Source: Renibacterium sp. (GTDB taxonomy: Bacteria; Actinomycetota; Actinomycetes; Actinomycetales; Micrococcaceae). From it: a stretch of 64,000 bases of DNA. Below, piece after piece: positions 52,295 to 60,802 of the stretch (positions within the stretch are counted from its first letter, which is position 1; each line of letters begins with the position of its first letter). Below the pieces are notes generated by a model. The model was not told the origin of the DNA, ran no database searches, and saw only the letters and a program-made list of their open reading frames with translations. Location of the stretch: contig JAFOLH010000014.1 in NCBI GenBank assembly GCA_017419405.1, forward strand, positions 186,001-250,000, in the 5' to 3' direction. A program made the translations under genes and the position numbers.

Positions 52295-53011
52295 GATCTG
52301 ACCTCGTTGTGAAATGCCGATGTTCAGTGATCGGCTCGAATGCCTGACTTCGCTTGGTTTACCGCGAAGGGTGCCCGTCATTGGGCTGGCCGGATTGGCC
52401 GTTTGCCTGGAACTCTTCAGATGGTGAGGCTAGGCATGCATTCGACAACAGCACATGGTTCCATCGACGGGTACGTCAGACAGAGTCGCTGCGGCTGCAG
52501 ATGCGCTTGAGTGGATCTTCACATATGAAGTGTGCAACGTAATAATCCGAACTTGCAAGTAACAATGACCCATTTCGTCCACATCCTGAGACATTTCAGC
52601 GATTTGTGAGGCAAGTCACAACCGATAGGTGTTCTGAATTTTATTCGATTGTTCGTGTCTTTTGATTAAAATCACCTGCAGTAGCTAGTGAAGTTGTCTG
52701 ATTTTGTGAATTAAGTTCGGCTCCGGACCTTGTTGATTGCCGAGTCGCCGTTTCCGGCACCAGCCGTCAAGCCCGATCGGGCAGTCAACGTATCACTCTT
52801 TGAGCACCGGAGCTTTCCCGGGGCGTCAGCGCCGGTCAACCCGATTGCGGCCGGCTCGGGCACTCAACCGGCCATGAAATCGTTGGAGTGCTCATAGCAC
52901 CGGCTGGCAGGGGATCCAGTCTGCTCGAGCCTAAACTTGTTTCACAGCTTGCACAGTAGATCTCCAGTCATCTCCAAGACCAATCATGTGAAACTGTCAG
53001 AAAGTTGAATT
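52295..53011. other. 717-base AT-rich non-coding region with CRP/GlxR-type box
   Basis: This gap separates the divergent winged-helix gene and the second two-component system. It is markedly AT-richer at 52540-52720. It contains one perfect CRP-type site (separate entry) and a weaker match at 52664-52679 (TTTGATTAAAATCACC). No protein or structured RNA could be recognised; a small RNA cannot be excluded. Confidence 0.55.
52605..52620. promoter_or_regulatory. CRP/GlxR-type box
   Basis: TGTGAGGCAAGTCACA is a perfect TGTGA-N6-TCACA element, extended to TTGTGA...TCACAA. It is about 310 bases from the winged-helix gene and 390 bases from the response regulator, so its target promoter is uncertain. 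Confidence 0.6.
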
Positions 53012-53755
53012 ATGGCTACCACTCGATCATTCACCGAAAATCTGCCCCGGCTCAACCACCCGGATGGTTCACCGATCCGCGCTCTGGTGGTCGACGACGA
53101 GCCCAGCTTGGCCGAATTGATGTCAATGGGCCTGCAAATGGCCGGCTGGGACGTGCAAGTCGCCCACGACGGCAATGAGGCACTGAAGATCGCCCGGGAA
53201 TACCGGCCCGATGTTTTGGTGCTCGACATCATGCTTCCCGGGTTCGACGGCGTCGAACTGCTCGGCAAAATCCGGGTCTTCGCGCCGAACATCCCGGCGC
53301 TTTTCCTGACCGCGAAAGACGCGGTGCAGGACCGGGTGGCCGGGCTCACCGCAGGCGGCGACGACTACGTCACCAAACCGTTCAGCATGGAAGAAGTCTT
53401 GCTCCGGCTGCACCGCATCGTGCAGCGCGCCGGCGTCACCGCCGAAGACTCCGCTGAAGTACGGGTGGGCGATCTGGTGCTCAACCACGACACCCGGCAG
53501 GTCACCCGGGGCAATGACGACGTCACGCTCACCGCGACCGAGTTCGAACTGCTGCGCTACCTGATGGAGAACCCGAAGCGCGTCATCAGCAAAACCCAGA
53601 TCCTGGACCGGGTCTGGAATTACGACTTCGGCGGACAAGTCAACATCGTCGAGTTGTACATCTCCTACCTCCGCAAGAAGATCGAAGCGAATCACCCGCC
53701 GATGATCCACACGGTCCGCGGTGCAGGTTACATCCTCAAACCGGCTGATCAGTGA
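53012..53755 (+). CDS. OmpR-type response regulator (TcrX/PrrA-like)
   Basis: 247 residues. The N-terminal extension of about 20 residues precedes the receiver, with DDE at 28-30, phospho-acceptor Asp72 (LVLDIMLPGFDG), Thr in LFLTAKD and Lys in DDYVTKPFS. The winged helix follows (LTATEFELLRYLMENPKRV; VELYISYLRKKI; TVRGAGYIL). The GTGA overlap links it to the kinase gene. It is similar in layout to mycobacterial TrcR/TcrX regulators; targets are not evident. Confidence 0.92.
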   Translation: MATTRSFTENLPRLNHPDGSPIRALVVDDEPSLAELMSMGLQMAGWDVQVAHDGNEALKIAREYRPDVLVLDIMLPGFDGVELLGKIRVFAPNIPALFLTAKDAVQDRVAGLTAGGDDYVTKPFSMEEVLLRLHRIVQRAGVTAEDSAEVRVGDLVLNHDTRQVTRGNDDVTLTATEFELLRYLMENPKRVISKTQILDRVWNYDFGGQVNIVELYISYLRKKIEANHPPMIHTVRGAGYILKPADQ

Positions 53756-55392
53756 GTTCTGAGCAGGACCCCAAAGCTGTCGGCCCGGAACCGGCTCCCG
53801 AGCAGATTTCACCCGGCGGGCCGGTTCCGGAACCGCAAAACTCCACCCCGGCCGATTCCGACCACCTAGCCGGCAGTGCTTCCGGAGGCCCCGGCAGCCC
53901 GGCGAAGGGCGGCGACTCTGCCGGTTGGGCAGCCAAGTGGCGGCGCGAGCTTCCGGCTTGGGCCAGGCCGTCGCACTGGAACCTGCGGACCAAAATGGTT
54001 CTGGCCACGTTGTCCCTGCTGACCGCGATCTGCTTCATCGTCGGGCTGGTCTGCTACCTGACCATCAGCATCACTTTGAATGCGCAGTTGAACGCCTCGC
54101 TCACCGATGCTTCGGCACGGGTCACCGCCACCTACAAATTCGGCACTTCCATCGACAAGATCCCCGGGATCCGGCCGGGTACGATGTTCGCCGTGGTCCA
54201 GGACGGGGCGCTGCGCGGCAACCTGCAATACCTCACGAACCAGCCGGAGCAGACCGGCTCGTTTACTCTGTCCACCCGGGACCAGAACACCCTGCTCACG
54301 ATCACCCCGTCGAAGGACGCGGTCGACCGCAAATTCGACTTTGGCACGGGCGAATTCCGGCTGTTGGCTAGAACCATGCCCGACGGCAACCTGGTGATCA
54401 CCGGCCTGCCCACCGGGGATCTGCACGAAACCCAAGCGGCACTGCTGCTGACCATCGTGCTGGTTTCCGCCTCCGGTCTGATCGCCATGGGACTGGTCGG
54501 CGCGGTGATCATCCGCCGCGCCATGGCGCCGTTGGACAAACTCGCCGCCGTGGCAACCAGAGTCTCCCAGCTCCCGCTCGACGAAGGCGAGGTCAAACTC
54601 GCCGAGCGGGTCCCGCCGTCGGCCGCCAACAACTTCACCGAAATCGGCACCGTGGGCCTGGCGCTCAACCGGATGCTGGACAACGTCGCTTTCGCGCTGC
54701 AATCGCGCCAGCGCAGCGAAACCAAGGTGCGCCAGTTCGTCGCCGATGCCAGCCATGAACTCCGGACCCCGCTGACCGCGATCCGCGGTTACACCGAGAT
54801 GCTCAAGATGACCGAGGATCTGAGCCCGTCCGGCGAGAAGTCATTGTCCCGAGTGGAATCCCAGTCCAAACGCATGGGTGCCATGGTGGAGGATCTGCTC
54901 ACCCTGGCCCGGCTCGACGAAGGCAAGCCGCTGGAGTTGAAAGACACCGAGATGACCCAGTTGGTGGTCGAGACCGTGAACGACATGAAGGTCGCGATCA
55001 CGGACCACAATTGGCGGCTCGACCTGCCCAGCGATCCGTTCATCATCAAGGCCGACGCCGGAGCGATCCGCCAGGTGCTGCTCAACCTGCTCTCCAATGC
55101 GGCCAAACACACGGATGCCGGAACCACGGTGACCACGAGCTTGAAGCTGGTGGAAGGGGATCTGCTCCGGCTCACCGTGGCGGACAACGGTCCAGGCATC
55201 CCGGAGGAATTCCAGGCGGCGATCTTCGACCGGTTCTCCCGGGTCGATGCCGCCCGTTCCGGCCATGACGGCACCACCGGGCTGGGCCTGTCGATCGTGC
55301 AGGCCATCGTCCAGGCGCACGGGGGGCGGATTTCACTGCGGTCGGTGCCCGGCAAAACCGAGTTCATGGTGGACCTGCCGCGCAAACGTTGA
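53752..55392 (+). CDS. Sensor histidine kinase (TcrY/TrcS-like)
   Basis: 546 residues, GTG start overlapping the regulator stop. An unusually long Pro/Gly/Ser-rich cytoplasmic N-terminus (about 70 residues) precedes membrane segment 1 (82-104). The extracytoplasmic sensor runs to about 228 and membrane segment 2 to 253. HAMP, phospho-acceptor His335 in FVADASHELRTP, then N box (LLNLLSNAAKH), G1 (DNGPGIP) and G2 (GTTGLGLSI). It phosphorylates the preceding regulator. Signal unknown. Confidence 0.92.
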   Translation: MSSEQDPKAVGPEPAPEQISPGGPVPEPQNSTPADSDHLAGSASGGPGSPAKGGDSAGWAAKWRRELPAWARPSHWNLRTKMVLATLSLLTAICFIVGLVCYLTISITLNAQLNASLTDASARVTATYKFGTSIDKIPGIRPGTMFAVVQDGALRGNLQYLTNQPEQTGSFTLSTRDQNTLLTITPSKDAVDRKFDFGTGEFRLLARTMPDGNLVITGLPTGDLHETQAALLLTIVLVSASGLIAMGLVGAVIIRRAMAPLDKLAAVATRVSQLPLDEGEVKLAERVPPSAANNFTEIGTVGLALNRMLDNVAFALQSRQRSETKVRQFVADASHELRTPLTAIRGYTEMLKMTEDLSPSGEKSLSRVESQSKRMGAMVEDLLTLARLDEGKPLELKDTEMTQLVVETVNDMKVAITDHNWRLDLPSDPFIIKADAGAIRQVLLNLLSNAAKHTDAGTTVTTSLKLVEGDLLRLTVADNGPGIPEEFQAAIFDRFSRVDAARSGHDGTTGLGLSIVQAIVQAHGGRISLRSVPGKTEFMVDLPRKR

Positions 55393-55418
55393 GTTTGCCC
55401 GGATCCGATCCGCGAACC

Positions 55419-56687
55419 TCACCCTTTGGCTGCCCGGCCCAGCTTCAGGCCAGGCAGCACGGCGGCGAACTGCGCCCGCAACGAGGTGTGGTTCCGGTGC
55501 CGCAGGATCAGCAAGGCCGCGATGCCGGCCAGCAGGGCGGCGACTCCGCCGACGATGAGCGAGAACCGGGGGCCGAGCACGGTGCCCACCCAGCCGATCA
55601 GCGGCGCTCCGATCGGCGTGCCGCCCTGCATCACCGCCATGTACACCGCCAAAACCCGGCCGCGGAATGCCGGATCGGTGGTCAGCTGCACCGTGGTGTT
55701 GCAGAGGTTCAGAAAGGTCATCGCGGCGAGGCCGATCGGAATCAAAGCGAGCGCGAAGAGCCAGAAACTCGGTGCGAAAGCAGCCACGATGGTGAAGCTG
55801 CCGGTGGCCAGAGCAGCTGCGACGATGTACGCCATGCGGACGCTTTTGCGCCGCGCGGCGATCAACGTCGCGGCCAGCGTGCCCACCGCCATCACGGTAC
55901 CGAGCAGGCCGTATTCGCCTGGCCCCTGGTTGAAGACCGCGGTGGCCATCAAGGCATTGGTGATCTGGAAGTTCATGGTCAGCGTAGCCACCAGGCTGAC
56001 CAGAATCATGATCATCAGCAGGTCCGGGCGCTGTTTGATGTAGCGCAGGCCTTCGCGGATCTGCCCTTTGCCGCGTGGTGCTTTGGCCGAGGGGTGCAGT
56101 TCTGCCGGGCGCATCTTGGCCAGCGAGATGATCACCGCGCCGAAGCTCGCCGCGTTGATCAGGAAGGCCGGGCCGGTGCCCAACCAGGCGATCAGCAGGC
56201 CGGCCAGACCGGGGCCGGCCAAACGGGCCAGATTGAACGAAGTCGCATTGAGCGCGACGGCATTGGGCACGTCCGGGGCCTCGACCACTTCGGAGACGAA
56301 AGCCTGGCGCGACGGGGCGTCGATCGCGCTGCCGACGCCGAGCAGCAGCGCGAGCAAGTAGACGTGCCACAGCTGCACGGTATTGGTGACCACCAGGAGG
56401 CCCAAGATCAAAGCGCAGGAACCCATCGCGGTTTGGGTGATCAGGAGGATTTTCCGCTTCGAGTAACGGTCACCAAGCAAGCCGGCCCAGGGTCCGAGGA
56501 TCAGGATCGGCAGGAACTGCAAACCGGTGGTGATGCCGACCGCGGTTCCCGAATGGTCGGTCAGCACCGTGAGCACGAGCCAGTCCTGGGCGACCCGCTG
56601 CATCCACGTGCCGATATTGGACACCAGGGCGCCGGTGACCCATAACCGGTAGTTGAAGACCTTCATCGCGCTGAACATGCGGGTCAT
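55419..56687 (-). CDS. MFS transporter (enterobactin/drug-exporter type)
   Basis: 422 residues from the ATG at 56687, with GGAG upstream; the longer frame overlaps the marR gene. Twelve membrane segments. The motif-A region after segment 2 is GLLGDRYSKRKIL and the N-terminus FNYRLWVTGALVSNIGTWMQRVAQDWLVL is typical of MFS_3-type exporters (key residues GTWMQR). It is 13 bases downstream of marR, so the two form an operon and the pump is likely induced by compounds sensed by MarR. Substrate unknown. Confidence 0.9.
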   Translation of the reverse strand: MTRMFSAMKVFNYRLWVTGALVSNIGTWMQRVAQDWLVLTVLTDHSGTAVGITTGLQFLPILILGPWAGLLGDRYSKRKILLITQTAMGSCALILGLLVVTNTVQLWHVYLLALLLGVGSAIDAPSRQAFVSEVVEAPDVPNAVALNATSFNLARLAGPGLAGLLIAWLGTGPAFLINAASFGAVIISLAKMRPAELHPSAKAPRGKGQIREGLRYIKQRPDLLMIMILVSLVATLTMNFQITNALMATAVFNQGPGEYGLLGTVMAVGTLAATLIAARRKSVRMAYIVAAALATGSFTIVAAFAPSFWLFALALIPIGLAAMTFLNLCNTTVQLTTDPAFRGRVLAVYMAVMQGGTPIGAPLIGWVGTVLGPRFSLIVGGVAALLAGIAALLILRHRNHTSLRAQFAAVLPGLKLGRAAKG

Positions 56688-56700
56688 TCGGCAACTCCGG

Positions 56701-57129
56701 TCATTTGGCGGCCATTTTCTGCAATATCTCCGCTGCTTCCCGTAACGTCTTGCGCTCCTCATTGCTCAGTTTGGCCAGCCGCTTTTCCAGCCACTCGTTC
56801 CGGCGTTGCCGGGTGTCGGTCAGCACTTCGCGGCCGGCCGCGGTCAGCTCCGCAAGCACTTGCCGTCCGTCGCTGGGGTGCGGCAAACGGTTGACCAGCC
56901 CGGCTGCTTCGAGTCCGTTGACCGTGCGGGTCATCGACGGTGCTTGGACGTGTTCGGCATCCGCCAGTTCGCGCAAAGTCAGCGGGCCGTGGCCCAGCAG
57001 GGCGAGCACGGTGAACTGGCCCGCGGTGACCGATTCCGTCGTGGCTTCCACCCGGAGCCTGCGTGACGTGCGCATGATCGCCATCCGCAGTTCCACCGCG
57101 AGCGAGGCGCTTTTCTTCCTGGCTTCCAT
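56701..57129 (-). CDS. MarR-family transcriptional regulator
   Basis: 142 residues. The winged helix is at about 45-100 (LTLRELADAEHVQAPSMTRTVNGL; wing PHPSDGRQVLAELT). It dimerises through N- and C-terminal helices. There is no Shine-Dalgarno sequence: a possible -10 element TATGCT lies only about eight bases before the ATG on the coding strand, so the mRNA is probably leaderless. The start codon is inside the 21-bp arm of the inverted repeat at 57121-57176, which suggests tight autoregulation of marR and the MFS pump. Confidence 0.9.
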   Translation of the reverse strand: MEARKKSASLAVELRMAIMRTSRRLRVEATTESVTAGQFTVLALLGHGPLTLRELADAEHVQAPSMTRTVNGLEAAGLVNRLPHPSDGRQVLAELTAAGREVLTDTRQRRNEWLEKRLAKLSNEERKTLREAAEILQKMAAK

Positions 57130-57176
57130 ATTTACTTAGCATAGGTCATTAGCTTTGCTAAGTAAATATGGAAGCC
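57121..57176. promoter_or_regulatory. Inverted repeat with 21-bp perfect arms covering the marR start
   Basis: Arms 57121-57141 and 57156-57176 are exactly complementary around a 14-base spacer (TAGGTCATTAGCTT). The central TTTACTTAGCA/TGCTAAGTAAA part is a plausible MarR operator. The left arm also contains the first three marR codons, so the right arm carries a mirror ATG-GAA-GCC at 57168. Confidence 0.8.
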
Positions 57177-57245
57177 TTCCGCCTGTTACCGAAATGTGAC
57201 TTCTCCGGCAACCTCACGTATCGTGTATTGAGTGCCAGCAACAGC

Positions 57246-57418
57246 AGGCACGGCCTCCGGGGGTTCGCCGAGCTCTGCCGCTACCGGATGGATCCAGCAA
57301 TACCGGCAGAGACGGGGAAACCAATTTCGGCTGCCGATCCTGGGCGGCCTTGGGGTGAAGCCTTGAAATTCAAGGCCGGATGCTCTCCATCCGAATCCGA
57401 CAGCTCACCTCGCAGGCA
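57246..57418 (+). ncRNA. Cyclic di-AMP (ydaO/yuaA-type) riboswitch
   Basis: The leader of the transglycosylase-like gene carries the conserved blocks of this class in the right order: GCAGAGACGGGGAAACCA (57306-57323), TTGGGGTGAAGCC (57350-57362) and CCGAATCCGACAGCTCACC (57391-57409) with CGCAGGCA at the end. It lies 20 bases before the GTG start. In actinobacteria these leaders precede cell-wall hydrolase genes, and ligand binding turns expression off. The exact ends are approximate. Bases 57177-57245 upstream presumably hold the promoter. Confidence 0.9.
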
Positions 57419-57437
57419 AAGAGAGAGGCACCACTAC

Positions 57438-58148
57438 GTGACCACTTCGTCACGCCGCACGCTCGCGCGGCACGCCGCTTTGCCCGGTGAAAGCAACTCC
57501 GGACCGGCGCCGCGGAATTCTTCCGGTTCCAGCAGGGGACGCCGTCGTGCCACGCCGCAAAAAGGCACCTTGGGCCAGCTCTGGGACGCCACGCCGAAAG
57601 CTCCCGCCCAGCGCGTCGCCGCGGTAGCCGTGGCCGGCGTCATGGTCGCCGGCATCGCGACCACCGGCCAAGCCAACACCCCCGAACCTCAGGCGGTTTC
57701 AGAGAACGCCGCAGCTGCCGCGATCACCGCGAACGCCGCAGCAAACCTCGACTTCGCCCGAGTGGCCTCCAAGTCGATCCCGGCGGAAAAGAAGGCGGGC
57801 AGCACCACCGATGCCGCGTCCTCGGAAATCCAGGCGGTCAACGACCCCAAAGCAGCCCAGGCTTTCGCCGCCTCGCAGCTGGGCAGCTTCGGCTGGGATC
57901 AAAGCCAGATGTCCTGCTTGGTGTCACTGTGGACCCGCGAATCGGGTTGGCGGACCACTGCGGAGAACCCGTCGTCCTTGGCTTATGGCATCGCCCAGTC
58001 GCTGCCGGCCGAAAAGATGGCAACTACCGGCGCCGATTACCGGACCAATTACAAAACCCAGATCACTTGGGGCCTGGGCTACATCAAGCAGCGCTACGGC
58101 AGCCCCTGCGGAGCCTGGGGCAAATCGCAGGCGGTCGGCTGGTACTGA
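57438..58148 (+). CDS. Secreted transglycosylase-like cell-wall protein
   Basis: 236 residues from the GTG at 57438 (GAGAGAGG upstream). An Arg/Ser-rich N-terminus and a hydrophobic segment at about 55-75 (AAVAVAGVMVAGIATTGQA) act as a signal or anchor. An Ala-rich linker follows, and the C-terminal 80 residues form a lysozyme-like domain (CLVSLWTRESGWRTTAENP, AYGIAQSLPAEKM, WGLGYIKQRYGSPCGAWG) with Glu in the WTRESGW motif as the probable catalytic acid. The c-di-AMP riboswitch in its leader connects peptidoglycan remodelling with c-di-AMP. An in-frame ATG at 57168 would run through the riboswitch and is rejected. Confidence 0.87.
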   Translation: MTTSSRRTLARHAALPGESNSGPAPRNSSGSSRGRRRATPQKGTLGQLWDATPKAPAQRVAAVAVAGVMVAGIATTGQANTPEPQAVSENAAAAAITANAAANLDFARVASKSIPAEKKAGSTTDAASSEIQAVNDPKAAQAFAASQLGSFGWDQSQMSCLVSLWTRESGWRTTAENPSSLAYGIAQSLPAEKMATTGADYRTNYKTQITWGLGYIKQRYGSPCGAWGKSQAVGWY

Positions 58149-58162
58149 GCAGCCGATGCTTG

Positions 58163-58206
58163 AATCAACAGCGGTTGGCGCCACACGGCGCCAACCGCTG
58201 TTGATT
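58163..58206. terminator. Bidirectional terminator with 20-bp perfect stem
   Basis: AATCAACAGCGGTTGGCGCC pairs perfectly with its complement around ACAC, followed by TTTAAT. It lies 14 bases after the transglycosylase stop and touches the stop of the convergent membrane-protein gene. Confidence 0.9.
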
Positions 58207-59066
58207 TAATAGGTGATCTTCTGGCTCTTGAAGTTGTAGTACTCCGTTGACGGCTTGAGCCACAGGTACACCAGCGCAGCCACCGAAACGATCAGGGTCA
58301 GAATCCCGAAAATCATGTTTGCCAGGACCAGGGTGTGGTTGGCCGAATTCGAAATCAACGAGACCAACCCGCCGATGATGCCGATTGCCGCGAAAACCGT
58401 GGCCAGGATCCGAGCCCATTTCCGTCCGGCGTTGTTCGCCATGGCCATCCAGATCCACAAGCCGGTGCCCACCACGATGCCGAAGATCACGCCGACATAG
58501 GCGACGACCCGGGCGATCGTCGCCGCTGCCTCGTACTCGCGGGCACTCAGCTGCACGTCCGTGCTGTTCAGGCCCAGCTGAATTCCCAGCTCCACGGTGA
58601 ACAGCCCGAAGATTCCGCCGATCAGAGCCAATGCGGCACCGACATACATCAACAGCACCGCGATCTTGATGCTCTGCGGCCGCTCCACCTCGGCCAGCTG
58701 CGGCGCCGTGTAGTTCCCCGGGTAGGCCGGGAACTGCGGCTGGCCGTAGGGCGCTTGGCTTTGCGGGGCGCCGTACGGAGCTTGCGGTTGCGGCGCAGCA
58801 TAAGGCGGTTGCTGTTGCGGTTGGCCTTGCGGGCCCGGGTACGGCGGTTGCGCCTGGTTCACCGGCTGGCCATAGGCCGGCGGCTGCGGTTGGCCATAGG
58901 GCGGTTGGCCGGCAGGCTGCTGGCCATAAGGCGGCTGCGGAGCACCGTACGGTGGCTGACTTTGCTGCGGCTGACTCGGGGCTGCTTGATTCGGCTGCTC
59001 CGGTTCGCCGTTCTGCGGCTGATTCGCGGGTCCGGGTGGCACACTGGGGGGCTGGAATTGGTCCAT
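58206..59066 (-). CDS. Pro/Gln/Tyr-rich membrane protein
   Basis: 286 residues from the ATG at 59066 (MDQFQPPSVPPGPANQP). The first 135 residues are low-complexity with repeated PPYGQP/APYGAP units and no charge, probably disordered and cytoplasmic. They are followed by four membrane segments (about 150-172, 200-225, 235-258, 262-282). Such N-terminal PPYG-rich, four-helix proteins (DUF4064/RDD-like layout) are frequent in actinobacteria, but I cannot name a function. Its stop codon is part of the terminator stem at 58163-58206. Confidence 0.75.
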   Translation of the reverse strand: MDQFQPPSVPPGPANQPQNGEPEQPNQAAPSQPQQSQPPYGAPQPPYGQQPAGQPPYGQPQPPAYGQPVNQAQPPYPGPQGQPQQQPPYAAPQPQAPYGAPQSQAPYGQPQFPAYPGNYTAPQLAEVERPQSIKIAVLLMYVGAALALIGGIFGLFTVELGIQLGLNSTDVQLSAREYEAAATIARVVAYVGVIFGIVVGTGLWIWMAMANNAGRKWARILATVFAAIGIIGGLVSLISNSANHTLVLANMIFGILTLIVSVAALVYLWLKPSTEYYNFKSQKITY

Positions 59067-59147
59067 ATTCAGAGCATATCCCCGAACCGCGCAGCCGACT
59101 CGGACTTTCTGCAACACACAGCGGCAAAACAGCCCCGCCGATCCCGC

Positions 59148-59615
59148 TCAGAGCTGCAGCACATACCGTTGGAAGGGTACCCCGGTAACCTCGTGCGGAA
59201 CCGGCTCGCCGGAAACCCGCCAACCCAAACTCTCGTACAGCCGTCGGGCTCCGGTGTTTCCAGGCAGCACCCGCAAATCCAAGTACTCATCGCCTTGCTC
59301 CCGGCGAAACTCGGCCAGCCCGAGCAGCAGAGACCGGCCTACTCCTTGCCGCTGCGCCCGGGGATCGATGCCGAGCAGGGCCAGGTGACTGCCCGGGCCT
59401 AGCGGCTCATGCGGCAGCGCCAGTACGAATCCGGTGATTCCGGAAGCGTCTTCGGCGATCAGGAAAGCGTTGACCTCGCCGTCGAACTTGGTTTTGCTCC
59501 GGAGGATCTGCGCCTCAAGCGCAGCACCGTCAGCGGCACTGCCGTCGCGCTGCAGCACCGCGGCACGCCATAGTTGCAGGCAGTGCCCGACGTCGGCCGC
59601 AGTGCCGGCGCGCAT
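59148..59615 (-). CDS. GNAT-family N-acetyltransferase
   Basis: 155 residues. Acetyl-CoA loop LLGIDPRAQRQGVGRSLL, then LDLRVLPGNTGARRLYESLGW, the standard GNAT C-terminal half. The stop codon of upp is directly followed by this ATG (TGAATG), so it is translated from the upp transcript. Substrate unknown; nothing links it to pyrimidine salvage except co-transcription. Confidence 0.85.
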   Translation of the reverse strand: MRAGTAADVGHCLQLWRAAVLQRDGSAADGAALEAQILRSKTKFDGEVNAFLIAEDASGITGFVLALPHEPLGPGSHLALLGIDPRAQRQGVGRSLLLGLAEFRREQGDEYLDLRVLPGNTGARRLYESLGWRVSGEPVPHEVTGVPFQRYVLQL

Positions 59616-60251
59616 TCAGCCGACGACGCCGTAAAGCCGGTCGCCGGCGTCACCCAGGCCCGGGACGATATAGGCCTTGTCGTTGAGTCCTTCGTCGATC
59701 GAAGCCAGCACGATGGTCACGTTCGCGTCCTCGTGCTGTTCCCGGAGCGCCTCGATGCCTTCCGGCGCACCGAGCAGGCAAATGCAGGTGATGTCCATCG
59801 CGCCGCGGTCGAAGAGGAACTTGATCGCTTCGCGCAAGGTCGCACCGGTGGCCAGCATCGGATCCAGGACATACACCTGACGCCCGGTCAGGTCATCGGG
59901 CAGACGCTCGGCGTAAGTGATGGCCTCCAAGGTCTCTTCGTTCCGGGCCATGCCCAAAAAGCCGACTTCCGCCGTCGGCAGCAATCGGGTCATGCCCTCC
60001 AGCATGCCCAAACCGGCACGCAGGATCGGAACCACGAGCGGGGTGGGCTTGACCAGGCCGGTGCCCACCGTGCTGGTCACCGGGGTCTCGATCTGCACCG
60101 GCTCGACGCGCACCTCGCGGGTTGCCTCATAGGCGAGCAGCGTCACGAGCTCTTCGGTCAGCAACCGGAAAACCGGCGACGGAGTGTCTTTGTCCCGAAG
60201 GACGGTGAGTTTGTGGGCTACCAGGGGGTGGTCTACTACCAGAACGCGCAT
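59616..60251 (-). CDS. upp: Uracil phosphoribosyltransferase
   Basis: 211 residues. It converts uracil and PRPP to UMP in pyrimidine salvage. PRPP loop [19 protein letters not shown]-terminal [13 protein letters not shown], flexible region [13 protein letters not shown] and C-terminal [14 protein letters not shown], all typical of Upp. Divergent from tadA with a 38-base gap, so their promoters overlap. Confidence 0.96.
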   Translation of the reverse strand: MRVLVVDHPLVAHKLTVLRDKDTPSPVFRLLTEELVTLLAYEATREVRVEPVQIETPVTSTVGTGLVKPTPLVVPILRAGLGMLEGMTRLLPTAEVGFLGMARNEETLEAITYAERLPDDLTGRQVYVLDPMLATGATLREAIKFLFDRGAMDITCICLLGAPEGIEALREQHEDANVTIVLASIDEGLNDKAYIVPGLGDAGDRLYGVVG

Positions 60252-60289
60252 AGCTAAAAACTACCATTGACCAGTGGCTACGATTGAGT

Positions 60290-60802
60290 GTGCCCTCTGA
60301 CTCCGTTCCCCCCGATTCCGCGCCGTCCGCCCGGCAACCGGCACGCGATGACTTCGACTCCTGGATGGGGCTCGCCTTGGCTGAAGCCGGCGCCGCCCTG
60401 GCCACGGCTGATGTGCCGATCGGGGCGCTGGTGCTGGACGCCTCGGGCAACGTCATCGGCCGGGGCCGGAACCGGCGCGAGGCCGACGGCGACCCCACCG
60501 CCCACGCGGAAGTTCTGGCGATCCGCGCGGCCGCGGCATCGATGGGTTCGTGGCGGTTGACCGGTTGCACCCTGGTGGTCACGCTGGAACCGTGCGCGAT
60601 GTGCGCTGGAGCCGCAGTGCTCGCCCGGCTGCCCCGGGTGGTCTTCGGCGCCTGGGATGAGAAGGCCGGTGCCTCGGGGTCGGTTTTCGATATTCTGCGT
60701 GAGCCGCGGCTCAACCACTGGGTCGAAGTTTTCCCGGGTATCCGTGAAGCCGAATGCGCGCAGCTGCTGCGCGATTTCTTCGCCGGACAGCGCGCGGATT
60801 GA
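60290..60802 (+). CDS. tadA: tRNA adenosine(34) deaminase
   Basis: 170 residues from the GTG at 60290; a TTG two codons earlier and an ATG at 60365 are alternatives, the latter cutting a Pro/Ser-rich tail absent from most TadA proteins. Zinc site: HAE (His72, Glu74) and PCAMC (Cys102, Cys105), with ADVPIGALV before it. It deaminates A34 of tRNA-Arg(ACG) to inosine; that tRNA is encoded at 33782-33854. The stop overlaps the GtrA start. Confidence 0.92.
   Translation: MPSDSVPPDSAPSARQPARDDFDSWMGLALAEAGAALATADVPIGALVLDASGNVIGRGRNRREADGDPTAHAEVLAIRAAAASMGSWRLTGCTLVVTLEPCAMCAGAAVLARLPRVVFGAWDEKAGASGSVFDILREPRLNHWVEVFPGIREAECAQLLRDFFAGQRAD

Noticed and set aside
57168-57437. N-terminal extension of the transglycosylase-like protein starting at ATG 57168
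   Set aside because: The bases form a conserved c-di-AMP riboswitch, and the ATG is the mirror image of the marR start created by the inverted repeat.
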